From Enoplolaimus lenunculus (lineage: Eukaryota; Nematoda; Enoplea; Enoplida; Thoracostomopsidae): a stretch of 64,000 nt of DNA. The notes under the pieces are model-generated. The model was not told the origin of the DNA and ran no database searches. It saw nothing but the letters and a program-made list of their open reading frames with translations. A program made the translations under genes and the position numbers. The stretch spans positions 62,001-126,000 of the forward strand of contig JASANG010002156.1 in the NCBI GenBank assembly GCA_030248215.1, read 5' to 3'. This document shows, in pieces, positions 47,501 through 62,200 of this stretch; within the stretch, counting starts at the first letter, position 1, and every line of letters starts with the position of its first letter.

Positions 47501-50500
47501 GGTGTGGATAGTTATAGTTTACAAGGAGTCTAGACAGTTAATTTACCTTAATTTAAGATTGATGTCACCCGTTTTGCTGCCATACCGAAACTTTTTAACA
47601 AGTTGGAAATATATGACTTCGAATTTCTGACCCCGTGTGCACCCTGTAGAACCAAGACACTGGTAGTGTTTTGGTAAACTGTACACGCATGATTGAAGGA
47701 GAGGTATTTCTTTGAATAGAATAGCTGTATTTTAAAGCATTCTGCGCATTTAATAAGTATTAATTTAAGGCTGTGGTCGATTTACACTGGCGTAGCCAGA
47801 AAATCATTCTGCGATGCACGACCTGCTATTAAATATATGTGTATTTTTGAACACGATCATAGAAGCAAGTTTGTTTATTTGAGAAATTTTTGTTAAGGAC
47901 ACCTTATTACCTTTTTAAAATTTTATAGAAATTTCGGGGAAATGCTTCCCCACTCATATACCTACCTACGTTCCTGTTGCTTTATACTTAGCACAAATAC
48001 AAAATTGTGGTCTTTTGCTGTGTCAGATATATCCATAAAGAGTGTGATCCGTCGTGGCTGAAAGCTACTCACATCCATAATTTGAACGGAAACAACGATG
48101 GCTGCCGACGTTCTGTATCCCCAGAAGAGAATGCAATTGAAGCGCACGAAGCTAGTATGAGCAATGCAACATTCGTGTGCAAACGATGCAACGCTCTTGG
48201 AATTGGAACAGTTGCTACCATTGGTGGTTTGGGCGACGACGCGAGCACCCTTTGTAGAAATGAAGGAGTGAGTTCTGGCAGCGGTACTACTAGTAACAAT
48301 GACCTCGTGAATACTGGTCGCTCAACGGGTGCAGATCGTACTGTTGGCCAGACGGCGGTTTCTCTACTGGCTAATTTGAAATCCAGCATTGCTAGCTGTA
48401 GTACCATGACAACAACAGCGTCAAAGGCACCGCAGCGCAGCAGTGCTGCTTGTTCAGCGGCAACGGCCGTAATTGATGCAACTGGAGGAAGAACTAGCAC
48501 TGGTGATGTTGTAGATAATTTAGCAGGGGCGCCGTGTTCTCCGCAAAGCCAGTCGTCAACGCGGTCTCTAGGACCAGATGACTCAGATTTTGCCCATTTG
48601 ATCAAAAGTGAGTGTAAGGTTGGGTTTGGTTAGAGTTACCCCGGTGTCTGAGTTTTTGTCTTAGCCGCGGATATTTCTATAGTACGGTATGTTTGGACAT
48701 GATTTTGTCGAAAAATCCGTTTGAGTTGAAACATTGTTTTGTATATAATATGCTGTAACGTAAAAATGAATGCAAGTACATGTTGTATAAAGATTTTGCA
48801 TGACTGCCGCACTCGTAGCATCTCAAGTTATGGTTTTCGAATTATCGAGCAGCGCGACTTCTTAGATACTTTGTGTTGAATTTTTTTAAACATTCTTGCT
48901 AGCTTGACAAGCATTGGTACTCGAAAAATCAAGAAACCAAATGGGGTATTGTTGTAAAATTATTCTAGCCGAAAATATTGAAGATATCTCAGGAAGCAAC
49001 AGTCCAGCAGTAGATTTTACTGACGCATATCTTACTAGTCAGGTACGTGATAGACACGAGTGATTGTACTAGCAAAGTTATGTAATTCAATATGTGTGTA
49101 ACTCGGTATTCACTCACCACTCTGTTGCATCTTTAACGAGGTGTACTATTTTGGTTGGCTGTTTAGGCTTCGGCTTAAGCTTGGACTTAGGCTCAGGTTT
49201 CGGCAAAGTCTTACCTAAGCGAAGCCTAAACCCAACCTTCTCCAGTGTCTTAGTCTTAAATAGAGGGAGTGCTTGTAGCCCCTTCGTCACTATATTATCT
49301 TGCACGCAATAGACATAGTTTTCAAACCACATGTGAGCTGATATTACGCGTATTTTTAGTAGATATTTTTAATCAAAGCCTTTTTTGTTTACAGAGAAAT
49401 AGTCCAGAAGTGTCGAATGTTTGCATTCCGACCGAAGGTTCAACCACCGTTAACCGTTTCATAAAGCAAGGATCTGATTTTGGTACGCAAGAGAGGCGAC
49501 TGTCTGCACACGGTACTGGAGCTAGTAGTACCACCAGCTCAGGAACATCATTTGGCCGTAAAAAGAAACGGGGATCTGTTAGTAGTAATGCTACTGCTGC
49601 AAGTGAAACGAAAACACAAAAAGTGAGTACCATCGCATTTTTATTAAGTACAGTAGTTGACAGGGTGTAAACGGAGCTTTTAATTTGGGTTAAAATTTGA
49701 TTCCGATTGGAAGTTAATTGGAAACGGGGATAATACCTATTTTGTTGTAGTATTTTTGTGTTTCCCTTCGTGTACATTTTTTTCATTTTTTGACAAAAAC
49801 AATGGTTGTTATAATTGCCAGTTATAGGGTAAATAATCAAAATACTCAGTAGGCTAGCATTTCGATAGACCAATCTCGAGCGGGGTCGGAGTTTGCAGGT
49901 CAGTTTTCATATGTGTAATTTCAAACCAGGCGGTATTTTTTGAATAAGGGCGATGTTGTTATTTTGCACGTTAGTATTTGGTTGTAGGTTGGTTTTAGCT
50001 TCAATATTAAGTGAATTTTCAGAAAAACATTTTGCAGTTGTTACTTTTAACTACTGGTTGTAAAATTAGTATGTACCAGGATGCAGTCGGAATTCTGGTT
50101 CCGGTATTTAGTCTGGTATTATTTTCCGTTTCTGGTATTTTTTAGTCCCGGTTGTACCCTGGTGCAGGGTACAAAGCGGAACTGGATTGTACCGGAATCG
50201 GACTCGGAACAGCAAATTTATAGGGGAATCGGAAGCAGAAGCGTAATCGGAAGTACAAATTTTGTGACTATACAGATAATTTGTATTAACAAGTATATAT
50301 AATATTGATTTTGGGTGCCTGTTGGCTGGCAATAATTTTTAAAAGCGTCGCATGAACAAATTGGCAATGATTTTTTGTTCTGTAAAGCTAAACTACAGTC
50401 AATAATTCACAAGTTAACGCATCGAAAACAATTTTATATATGAATGATGCTGAATTTTTATGCAACATATAACGATAAGTATGCCTGAAATTAAATGTAA

Positions 50501-53500
50501 ATTCTGATCCCGATTGATTGTACGATCGGATTCGGAACTCGTTTTGAATCGGAATTCTAATTGGAATCGGAATTCTTATTGTACCCTGCCCTGGTGTGTA
50601 TTTATAATATATGCATACTTTTGTAGGCGCCAACTCCTTTGGGTGCGTCATCGGGTGCAGTAGTTTCGGTAATATCGAAATCATCAAGTTCTTCGTTAAC
50701 TTGTCGTGGTGATTCTAGTCGATCACTTAACAACAAATCAGGAGACGTATTCTTCCATACCGTTGTTGTTGCATCGGCTCAAAACGAATTTGTATTCGGT
50801 CAGGTAAGATATTCATGCACGAAACTATATAAAACTAGTGGCGGTTATTGGTGGCGTTATACTTTTTAGTAATTTTTATGTCATGCGGCGCTGTCGGTCG
50901 CCGTCCGCCATTGTCGCTCGCGTGCGATACTACACGTGTAGTGCGATGACGGATGGCGTCGACTGACAAGTATTGCGTCATCCTATCAGGCATCTAGCCA
51001 GCTGAATCTCGAGTAGTGGCGTTGGATTTTTCACAGTTTCCCCGGGTTTGCTTCGGAGAAATGGGTTTGATGAGTAAGAGAGGATTGGCAAGGAAAACAG
51101 CGAAACGACAGTATAATCTTGTTGCATTTTGGTATGAGTAGCAAATTAAAAGTGGTGCTAACGTAGCTATATAAGTAGTTGACTAGGTGTAGTGAGTTGG
51201 AGCAAATTTTAATCTCGCTGATGAGTGTGTAGGTTTTAAATTTTCACTGTCTTATTTTAAATTTTAATCTAGATAACGGAAAGTATACAAATCAGCATGC
51301 AATTTTTAAGATTCTTTTCGTAGTTTTAGTGTTTTGAGCTGATGTGCGCCGCTCACATCTATTTTGTCAGTTGTGCGCTTTGTACTTCTAGTAATAATGC
51401 TCAAATTTTTTATCGAATCATTTGCTGCAGGATATGTGCGTTAGCTGCGGAAGTTTTGGTAAAGGGGCCGAAGGCGCGTTGCTCGCATGTGCACAGTGCG
51501 GTCAGTGCTATCATCCTTATTGTGCTAATGTCAAAGTAAGTGTGTGCTAAATTTACCCGGCTTACAGCATTTTAAATATTTTCATTTGATTGTAGTCATT
51601 ATATGAAATATTGTGTGTTTTTACTGTTAAGTATGTTATTTGTATTCATTTAGTACAATACACCCACACGGATGGCATTGCTTTTAGGATTGCTTCACGC
51701 TATTTAATAAAATGGAAATTATTGTTATCTCGTAGATGCCTGGACCTTGTAATAGTTATATAATGTTAAAGCTTGCACTGCCAACATACTTAATTTGAGC
51801 ATTGTACACTTTTACTTACTTGAGTTACATCCTGGTCGAGTATTTCAGTTATTCCATGCGAATATTTATGTTAAATGTAGCAACTTTAATATTTATACTA
51901 GAAAAAATTGCTCAGCACTTGAGCAACATAGAATAGGTTTCATATTAGGAACTAGACCAGCACATTCGTTTGATGTATATATGCTGGAAAAATATTAACA
52001 AACAATGGCGTCCAAAATCATCATCGTTTTGCAGGTAACTGTTGTGTTAATTCAACGCGGTTGGCGATGCCTTGAGTGCCTGATGTGCGAAGGTTGTTGT
52101 GCACCCAATGACGAACAGTGTTTATTGCTATGTGATGATTGTGATTTGCCGTATCATACGTATTGCCTTGATCCACCGTTACATCATGTTCCGCATGGCG
52201 CGTGGCGATGTCGTTGGTATGTATTTTTCTTTTATAATGGTTGTCCTATACTTGCCGTGCTACGTCGTTCGTCGCCGCATACGATGCAACACCTGACGTA
52301 CAGTGGCGGACGACATTAAGACGTTTAAAAAGTATAGCGTTACGCGGAAGCCGTTCGGCAGCCAAGTCAGATCCAGTTTCTCAAAGCGTTTCATAATTTG
52401 GAAGAGCTCTACGAATGTTCGTAGTTTCATTGTCTACTAATGCGGTTACTCAGACATGTTTCTCAAGCTTAAAAGCGAACTGTGCGGTGAGGACTATCTT
52501 TCCAAAGCATAATATAATATCTTATACCCACAGTGTCTATAAAATGTGCGATTTAAGTCCTTTAAAAATCGAGATATATGGATCCTGTATCTTAATCCGC
52601 TATACTCCTTCCGGACGGATATTTACTGTCGCGACAGAATATTTAAATTTTACAATGAATCTTGGTGGTCTGTTTTGAAACCAGGTTCAGGGATGAGTGT
52701 TCTTATCCCGTCAAGTCTCGGGCCAAAGGCCAAAACAGATTTAAAATTTTCTGCAAATTTATAAAGAACAGATGTTGCTGCGAAATTAATACAAAAGAAT
52801 GTGTTTTTTGTATTTCGAAGTTCTGATCACGAGACGTTCAAAATCAGCAAGTGCTATGTTACATTAAGCTTGCAGGTTAACATATTTAATGTAAAGTTCC
52901 TGTAGTTGGCGATACGTGTTGCAAGTTGTGACTTTTCAACATTTTTGGCACGATTCCGAAGTGAGAAATAAAATTAAAAAAATATACGACGGTTTTTTGG
53001 TTTGATTTAATTATTTAAGAAGAATTCTGAACAGATTGAAAAGTTCTAATGCTTAAGCAACAAACAACTTCTAAAAACTTCTAAAAGTATTGTAATTTTC
53101 GGTTTGAAAATTTTCATTTCCATTTTCGTTACCGGTTAAAACCGATTGAGACCGAGATCTGCAGTCGCGGTAAGTTGGGACATGGTATTTGACCAAGCCC
53201 GTCTCTCTCTGCTCAGGGTTTTAAATTCTGTTTAATTTGGCGGAACAGGAGCAGAGGTAGAGCGCAACAGTTTTTTCAGTATAACGAAAATGACGGCAAA
53301 ATCTTTGTCTGTAGAAATATTAAAGTAAAACAGCCGTTGCGTCAAAGCAACCGTATAAATCCAAATACTAAAGTTTTACATTGCAAGTTTAATTTAAAAT
53401 CTCGCTTTGCAAACAAGTGTTTATGTGTTACCTGTAAACTATTTAAACTGAAAATCACACAGCGAACGAACGAGTTAAGTTGAAAAGTAAGGCTCGCATA

Positions 53501-56500
53501 TTTTGGTAAATTTTTATTGTTATTTGAAATGTTCTTGTTTGTTACTTCAGGTGTGCCGAGTGTGTTTGGTGTGGTGCTCGTGATCCTGGCTACGGATGCA
53601 AATGGCAGGATCACTATACAAAATGTGGGCCGTGTGCTAGTCTTGAGACGTGTCCGCTATGCAGATCGTCGTATGTCGATTCTCAACTGATTATTCAATG
53701 TTATAAATGCAAGCGGTATGTTATAGTTTAGTTTATGGAAACAGTATGTGATAGGAACTTAGAATAACTAGAGAAAGAAAAACCGAAACCCGGAATTAAT
53801 ACATGATTCAGTGCAATATTTGAGATTTCTATTTCGAATCTAGAATTTCAAAAACTTGAATTTAAAATATAGGTGGGTTGGTTTATTCTAGGTGTTTAGT
53901 ATGCAAGGCTATCTCCGTTCTGCATATTTATTACGAGGTTGGAATACCAGGTCCGGTCTTTTACTCATTTAAGTTTCTTTAGTCTTTAATAAAATGGTAA
54001 TCGATGGTTTTCAAGAACTTAAACTATAAGATAGAAATATAATTCTTGTATGCTTTGATGCTTCGGTTCTTTATATATTGCCCCATCCAGCGTCGTCGTG
54101 CGCTGCAACTGAAAAAGTTATCTGCAAGTTGGTATGTGTTGTCTTGCGGCAATTCACGTGGGTTGCCGCGCGATGCTACATGCCACCGGACGACTCAGAA
54201 ATTAGTTGACGTGGTAAGACAGTTTAGCGCGTTTCATGACTAATATGTATAATTGGTGTTCTTTTTAAATTTGAATTCTTGTTGGTATTCGTTTTAAGCT
54301 GGTCGCATGGAACATGCAGCGGTGTTCCCAATGAAGAAATGGCTGATCGTGCGTCGGAGTCAAACTGGATGTGCGTCTACTGTCGCCCTAGTAGTGTTGG
54401 GGCGTTGGCAGGATTAACAGGCCCTGAACTGCCTGGTAAGTGTTGTAAGATAGCGTACCTGCCGTACTTTTCGCTGACAAAATGTTGTAGTCTGGGGTTT
54501 CGCTAGTCGGTGTGAGCGGCGTCCTGCACTCGGTTCAAACTAGAGTTGCCTCCTAGTTCAGCAACCCAATCGAGATTGTTTACTGTCCCAACCCTGGTTT
54601 TTTGGCTTCTCTAAAAAAGTTTTATTCTGATTAACGGATCCTCCGGAGATACGTTAAAATTTAAACATGAACTGCGAAGATGAAGTAAATAATCACCAAA
54701 ACAAAATGTGCTGTTTGAATCAGGGTTGTTGACCGGAAAAAATGGTATTTTTTCCATTTTTCTCCGAGGGGGGGTGGAAAAAAATGGAAAAAATGGAAAC
54801 TAGTAACTAATTTCATGCAACACATTAAAAGTGACCGTGTGTAATGTCCGCCCGGACACATTATATGATTGAAAAGAGCGAAAATTACAGCATATGAATA
54901 TATAAATGGATTTCAGAATTGAACATTTGCCACGAGATTCAATGTAAAACTACATATGCAACTTGTTCGGTGCACTCACCATGTTTCGTCGACAGTGGGG
55001 CCAAAGTTAGGGTGCTCATGCTCAATTTGACACAAGTTGCGGTGCTAAGACGAATATTGTTAAATGTTTCCCAATCAGGCATCTGCCTAACGATTCACTG
55101 ATATATAATTTGTCCAACTTATAGAAAAAAATTTTAGGTCACAGGAGGCTGAACTTGTGGCCTTGAAAATCGAATTTTTCAAAAATTCAGATTTGGGCAT
55201 GGAATGATCAGAGGATGTCATCAGAAGCTCAAATATGCAAAAACTTTCAAAATGCAAGCATTTTTGGTCAAACGACGGCTAAGGGTGGGCAAACCGATTA
55301 CTCAGACAAAGAATGATTTTTTCCATTTTTCCATTTTTTTCGGAAAAAAATGGAAAAATTCATTTTTTCCGTGATAATTTTTTCCGGAAAAAACAACCCT
55401 GGTTTGAATAAAAGATAATTTACTCCACAAACTAAATCGAAGATAAATCATCAGCAGCTCAACTCTCGGTGTTTTCAGGTCTTGTGTTAGAACAGGTTTT
55501 AGGAAAACTTGATGGTAGAGGCTTTTGCTAGGCTTACATTTTGTTTAAAATGATATTGCAACTTAGGGACTATACACGTCTTACGCGAGCAGAGGGAATG
55601 GTGCAAGGTTAACAACACATGAAAAAATGTGCCTGACAAAGTAGGCTTTACCTTAACTCCAAGCTTAGATATATGTTATAAACAGGGTGGCACCGAATCC
55701 ACGGTTTGACCGAATCCAAATTCATTGCTAGTTAGCCGTTTCCTATCTTGCATATTGCAAATTTCAGTTATATCTTTAATTTGTTTCAGAATATCAATGC
55801 AATGCCTGCCGCTTAACTTTTAAACGTTAATATATTTAATGCCCGATGTCAATTTTGAGATTTGTGACCTGGAGCGAAAATTTTTTATTACGTAACATAA
55901 CAAGTTATTTAAAATTTTTATTGTTTAATGGTGAAAAATCTGCCGAATATTCTTGGATCCGGCTTTTAGATTCAGCTTTTTCACATCCATTCCGAGCCAG
56001 AAATTTTTGCCGAGTCGCAATCCGAACTTTTGTTGCCACACTGGTTTTATAAAATGCTAAGAATGCAATCTTTAGACTAATCATACACTTAGTCTAAGAC
56101 AGAACCATCACACCTCGTGTTAATGCCAGTGTGCAAAGCGGAACTGGATTATGCTGTAATCGGAATCGGCACTGCATGTGACTACGGATAATTTTTATCG
56201 ACAAATCATGTTGATTTAGGGTGTCTGTTGGCTGGCAACAATTTTCAAAAAGGTTGCACCAATTTGGCGACTATTTTTGGTTCTGTAAAAGCTAATCTAC
56301 AATCAATTATTGATCAGTTAACTCACAAGTTCGTAGGCTTTAGAGCAGGGTGCAACCGAAATTCCGATTTCGATTTGAATTTCGATTCGAAACGAGTTCT
56401 TATTCCGATTGCACAATCAATCGGAATCGGAATTTTGAAATTTTAATTTAATCATACTTGTTGTGATACGTTGCATAAAAATTCTCTATTATTTATCTAC

Positions 56501-59147
56501 TAAATTGCTTTCGATGAGTTTAATTTATCATTAATTGCTTGTAGTTGAGCTTCACATAACCAAAAACTATCGCCAATTTGTTCATGTGACCTTTTTGAAA
56601 ATTATTGCCAGCTAACAAACACCCTAAATCAACATTGTATTTGTCAAAACAAATTATCCGACAGCCACAAAATTTCTAGTTCCTATTCCGATTCCGATTA
56701 CAATTCCGTTATAAAGGTTTAGTATGAGACATATGCTTCCGCGAATAACAGGCGTACATGAACAAGCTAGGCTGAAATCTACCAAGCGTAGGTTTTCGCT
56801 TATACTCGTCTTAGTCGGGAAGTGGGCCAAGAAAACACACATGAATCAATACTTCAAGTTCATGTTTAGATACACGTTTAGCTTAAGGTATGTTAATCCT
56901 CCCATAAATTTAGAGAGAACAACCATTAAAGTTTATCTTCTGTTGATCGTATTTATATTTTTTGCTGTTGGTTTATTGTTTGTCAAAAAACAAGTTTATG
57001 CACGGCAATCAACCTTTTATATTAGCGTTGCACAAAACCCAACAATAAATGTTAAGGTTTTCATAGGATTACGGGCAACAAATTAGTAGGATGAGTCTAG
57101 ATCACTCAGAATAACAACCATAAACACGCTACTTTTTATTTTGAAGGGTTCCGAAGGAATTCCTGTTCCGGCCGAAATTCGTGCAAAAAATCTCCCAGTT
57201 CCTTCATGTCAGCACTCAGGAACCTGAATTTTTCCGGTGTGCCAAATCATTTAAACAGTAATTATTTCATCTCGTTGAGCTTAGTTACATGGATCAGCTG
57301 GATATTAATTTTAACTGTCAACGGAAAAAGAATCTAATAGTAAATTTTGTCAATACATTGGCAACCATTTTTTGGTTTTGTAAAGCTAGACTACAATCAA
57401 TTCTGTCTTTAAAAGGAAAAAGGTGCTAAGCGCCAATTGCAAATCGATTGTCGCAATTAGGTAAGTGCCAATTAATTTAAATACAGAGTTATACACGCAT
57501 TACGCTTAGCATCTTTTTACCAGGTTATAATATATAAAAGTAAAAATGTGCTAAGCGACAACTGTTGTAACTCATCGAAAACAATTTAACCGATAAATAA
57601 TGTAGAATTTTCATGCAAAATATCACAACACGTAGGCCTAAAATTAATATGTCAAAATTCCGGTTCCGATTGATTATGCAATCGGAATCGAAACTGGTTT
57701 TGAATCGGAATTCCGGTTGCACCCTAATTTGTGCATTATTGGTAAAATTAACCTTGATTTTTAATTTCACTTTATTATCAAAAGCCCAGTTTTTTGACTT
57801 GCCAGGGAACGCAGTCGCAGGAAAATGTATTTTTTACATGTATAAAGCAGTTTTATGATATTGGGGACGATAACGGCAAATATCCGGTAGGCCTATACCG
57901 TATATCGGAACCGGATACGGATGTCGATTTTTGCCAAACATTAAACCGGATCCGGATGTTTATATTATTAAAGGTGTATTTCTGTGTTGATAATCGTTTA
58001 AATTCCTGTTCCTGTTCTGGTATAAATGCATTCCTGTGTTTGCTCCTGTTCCAGAATATTTTATGGCTGGAGAAACAGTGTTTGCAGTGATTGTGTTTTG
58101 AAGTAGTTTTAAATCGAAAATAACTTTGCAAGAAAACTTTACGCAAGTCGAAAAACCTTTGTTGGGACAGCAAAAATACACCTAGGGCTACGGTAGGCGT
58201 ACTATTACTACTACTTCTACTACAACTGTTGTTAGGTGCTACACGAAAACATTGTACTTACCGAAAATAGATGCAACACACGACACAGTTGAGAATATGG
58301 TTGAATGTTTCAGACCGGAAAGCTGTTGAGTATTTGCTTGATTCGGTGATACTTTCGTCGAACGGCCTTAATGCGGTAGAATCGTGTGGAAAACGCAGTT
58401 GGCCTGCGCCGTCACCAGCTGCTTTGTCAGCAATTTTGGCTATGCCGTCGAAGCGCAATGTTGTGGATGACTGTTCTTCTCAACCGCAGCAAGAAGATTC
58501 ACAAACAACGAGGTTTGTGGACACACAAACGAGTATTTGTTTGAAACCACCTTTGATAGCTAAACCAGCAAACGCTATCGAAGAACAGCTGTCAGAGCGC
58601 TCTTTATCTGCGGCGCGAGCTCCAATAGGACAAATAGACAATGAATGTAAGGACAGCAGTTCAATGTTGATCATAGCAGAAAATGCTAGAGTGGCCAGAT
58701 CCGCTTTAAACTACCAGCAGCAGCAACAACAGCAGCAGCAACAACAACAACAACAACAACAACAACACCGTTCATCGTCGCCATTATCATGTGCTATTTG
58801 GGAGGCGATTGAATCTGTATCTGCCGCAGTTCGCAGTACTACTGTAGTTTCAGGGACTAGCTGTGACGATAGACAGGCAGACGGATCGCTAGAAGTTGCG
58901 AATGTAACCGACGAAGGTCAGCAAGAAGGTAACCAGATTGGAGAACATAAAAGCACTGCGGAGCCTGAAGGTATGTGTCCGGAGACGTCACCGGAAGCAG
59001 CTGAGCACTTCGATAGTCAGTTAGAATCTCAAAACGATACCTCGGAAGTTGAGCGTAGCGTGGTTATTGATATTCCGGACGCAGCTAGTCGGGACGGTAA
59101 ATTTTCAGCTCAGCAGTCGCAAGAGTTGAGCAAGCAGCAGCAGCAGC

Positions 59148-59209
<62 letters not shown>

Positions 59210-62200
59210 CGCGTTTCGCAACAAAATCAGATTAACTGTATGCAAAACAACAGTGAACGGTCACTAAATTGCAACAGCAATATTGATATTGTTAGAAACG
59301 ATGCTCATAGTGGAGGTACAGCAACACATGTAGTTTGTTCTGTTTCGCTACCCGTGAGCACGGTCATTTCTACCACGTCTGGTCTGAGCTCTACAAGCTC
59401 TGCTGTGTTGTCGTTGCCTGCAGCGCCGGTGACGCAAAGACCAGCTCGAGGTCGAGGTAGCCGCGGCGGGATTAAAATAGGGGTAGGAGGGTTCTCGGCG
59501 AGACCGTTACGCCCTCGACTGGCAACAGTTGTGTTACGCCATACACATGAGCAACAACAACAGCAGCAACAACAACAACAGCAACAACAACAACAACAAT
59601 GGTTACTGCAGCAAAAGGCTGTTGGTGATGACAAAATTGCAGAGAACAGTGGTCATCATGTGTCGACAGATTGGTTCGGTAACGTCACAGAAGATTACGG
59701 ATTGGTTGGGAGGCCTCCATCCTCAATGTCGGCTGCTGATTCAAAACAACCTCTAAGTCGAAAACGGCGCATGAAGCGGCGCAGCGAACTGGAAGAAACA
59801 TATCCAGCATATATCTTGGTTAGCGTTTGTAATTAGTCGGGTTTCAAAACTAAATTTTACCGGAACAGTAAGGGAATTGAAGTGGAACAGAAATGGATTT
59901 TTTGACAGAACCGCAGAAGGAACCAGATATCAAATGATTTTCACTGTTTTAGCTTTTGAACAACTATTCAGATAAAGTTTTGTATTTATCTCATTTTTCA
60001 GGAAAGCTTCTTCGGTTGCCCAATCGTTGAAGCTGCTTCAAAAGTTATAGCTACCATGGAGGCTACAAGCGGCTCCTCGCGATTTACTTGGACAGCAACC
60101 AAAACCGGTATCGATGGACGACTACAATGTGTTGAACCGGAACTTGACGAAATTCCGGATCAAATTGATCCAAGTTGCTACGCCGGATGTGCAGTTACGC
60201 ATAATAACATTAAACAAGTTGAGAAATTTTTGTCTCAATCGGCGCAGTATGATCCAACTGTACCTGGATCGGATAATTTGGTTTGTTTCGGGCGCTGCAA
60301 GGAAGACTGTGACGATACGCAATCTGCCCCAATTGGTCGGGAAACTCAGGTAGGTTCTGTTTCTGCAATATAAAACGTATTTCAATAGATGGATACCGGG
60401 CCTAACCAGGGTTCTGGTTTGGAGGGTCCATCAGTTATTTAAGTATATAAGCTTTGTTTAGCGTGATTTTGTCACAGCGTGTAGTTTGTTATTACTGAAA
60501 ATAAATTTGTCACTGTCGTTGGGTGGTCCATAGGCTCCTTTGGCCCTCTCTGGCTACACCACCGTAGATAGCATATATTGGTTGAACGATATTTGAACAG
60601 AAAATCGTGTGATTAGTATCGTTGGCGATGAGTATACCGTGGAGGTATGGAATGTGGACCCTCCAGAAAACTAATGATGAGTGGCATATTTTATTGCTCT
60701 CTACGCATTTAGTTAAACGATTTTATTTTTATGGCTTGGAGTGTAATCAGTGATAAGATATGGATGTGAATACTTAAGTGACATATATTAACTCCTCTAT
60801 GGCCATGTATCGTTAAATTTAGTACCGTTGAATGTAGCTCGTCCAAATAAATATAAGATTTCGCTTTGTATTGTTTCCTATGGATTCTGATTGCTTGTAC
60901 AAAAAGAAATTACAACTAAATCTTCGCAAGGTGTAATGCAAGATATCGTGTACAATCAGTATACATGATCCATAATTTGAGTTTTTTGTCTCAATAGCTT
61001 ATACATGGGTGATGCTTTGATATGATGACTGACTGTTACTTTTAGATGAAAGATGAAAATTTGGAACAATTGAGCGAATGTTTTCCTGATGAACTACCTC
61101 AAGACGCGGATATTGATGGGCTGTTAGACGACATTCTCGAGTGGGATGATGGTTCCAGTCACGGTAAGTGGAAGTGCCAGACAAGGGCGTAGCCAGGATT
61201 TTAGAAAGAGAAAGTATGGTTCCATAAAAATTTCATTCTTCTGTCATCAAGTCAAAAAGTTCCTAAAACCCTCGGACAAAAATCACAAAGAATGGGTTTG
61301 ACCTCCATCCACCCTGGCTAGGCATATGATGGCTTTGGTGCAGGGTTGGTTTTGTCTATGGCTATTAGAAATTTTTCTAAGGTAACATGTGCAAGAACAT
61401 TTTTGTGTGCAGTTCAGTGGCAGAGGGTATGATAATTTGGCTGATAGTTAAATTGCGACAAATTGCAAAAAATTTATGTTTTGGTAGTAATTAGGTGTAT
61501 GTATGTAATTACGAAACAAGTTGGTATTTTGTGTTTTATTTTATTAAGTTGTATTCTATTAAAAAATCTTTACTTATTTTTAAATGTAGCCTTATGTTTC
61601 TTGAGCTGTAAGTGTAATGTGTTTATTTTGGTTTGTTAAGCTTATGTTATGCTAGTGCTGCGCAGTCTGTCTCCGTGTGGTATCCTACATGAGCAGTTCG
61701 TGTACGATACCGCATGGTGGCCGATGACGAGGGACAATGACGGATTGCGCCGGATGACATTAGACTTTAAAAAGTATAGATCCACTCTTAATGGTCGTGG
61801 CGTTTGTTATTCCATTTTCAGGTACTAATTCAACTGTGGGTACGCGGCGGTCCGATAACCAAGCGATGAAACAGGGATTAAGCGAGCATTCTGGAATGTT
61901 AAATCATAAACATCAACAACAAGTACAACACCTTGGACAACAACAGACGCATCAAGGGAATGTAATTCAGCGGCAAAATGTAGGAGGTATCGAGTGTCAG
62001 CCCAATAACACTGAGCCAAATACTGGCGGAATGTTGACTTCCAGCGGATTACTTGCAAATACTCCTAAGCAACTACAAGCGGCTTTTACGAAGACTGAAA
62101 GTGCCATTGCACAACTCACAGCTAAACACGTAACGCATACGCAATCTGGTTTCGCACAACCACGAGCTGATGTGCAAGAAATACGCAATAATTCAACACC

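Larger units (their letters stand above)
43833..48607 (+). other. KMT2C/D first PHD cluster (ePHD plus PHD2-4)
   Basis: Exons 5-6 encode the extended PHD with C-x2-C pairs (CAHC, CRKC, CPEH). Exon 7 and the start of exon 8 encode PHD2 (CVLCG, CTLCG, CPDCRVCQFC). Exons 8-9 give PHD3 (MLVCDVCDKGYHIFC, CKACRQCTDCG). Exons 9-10 give PHD4 (CDSCYQQ, CPICEHSY, MLHCSQCRKYIHKEC, FVCKRC). Zinc ligands are present throughout. In exon 10 about 30 residues rich in N, S and H separate the last ligands, which is longer than in vertebrates. In the family these fingers help chromatin binding. Confidence 0.88.

Noticed and set aside
43833-54435. KMT2A/B or another PHD protein as the identity of the large gene
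   Set aside because: The order ePHD-PHD-PHD-PHD, then three more PHDs, then the YPAY-FFG motif and an HMG box is specific to KMT2C/D. No CXXC or bromodomain is present between clusters.
56724-57086. 120-codon frame with a hydrophobic segment in KMT2C/D intron 17
   Set aside because: It reads partly through MITE ends, lacks family signatures and has no matching splice phases with either neighbouring KMT2C/D exon.
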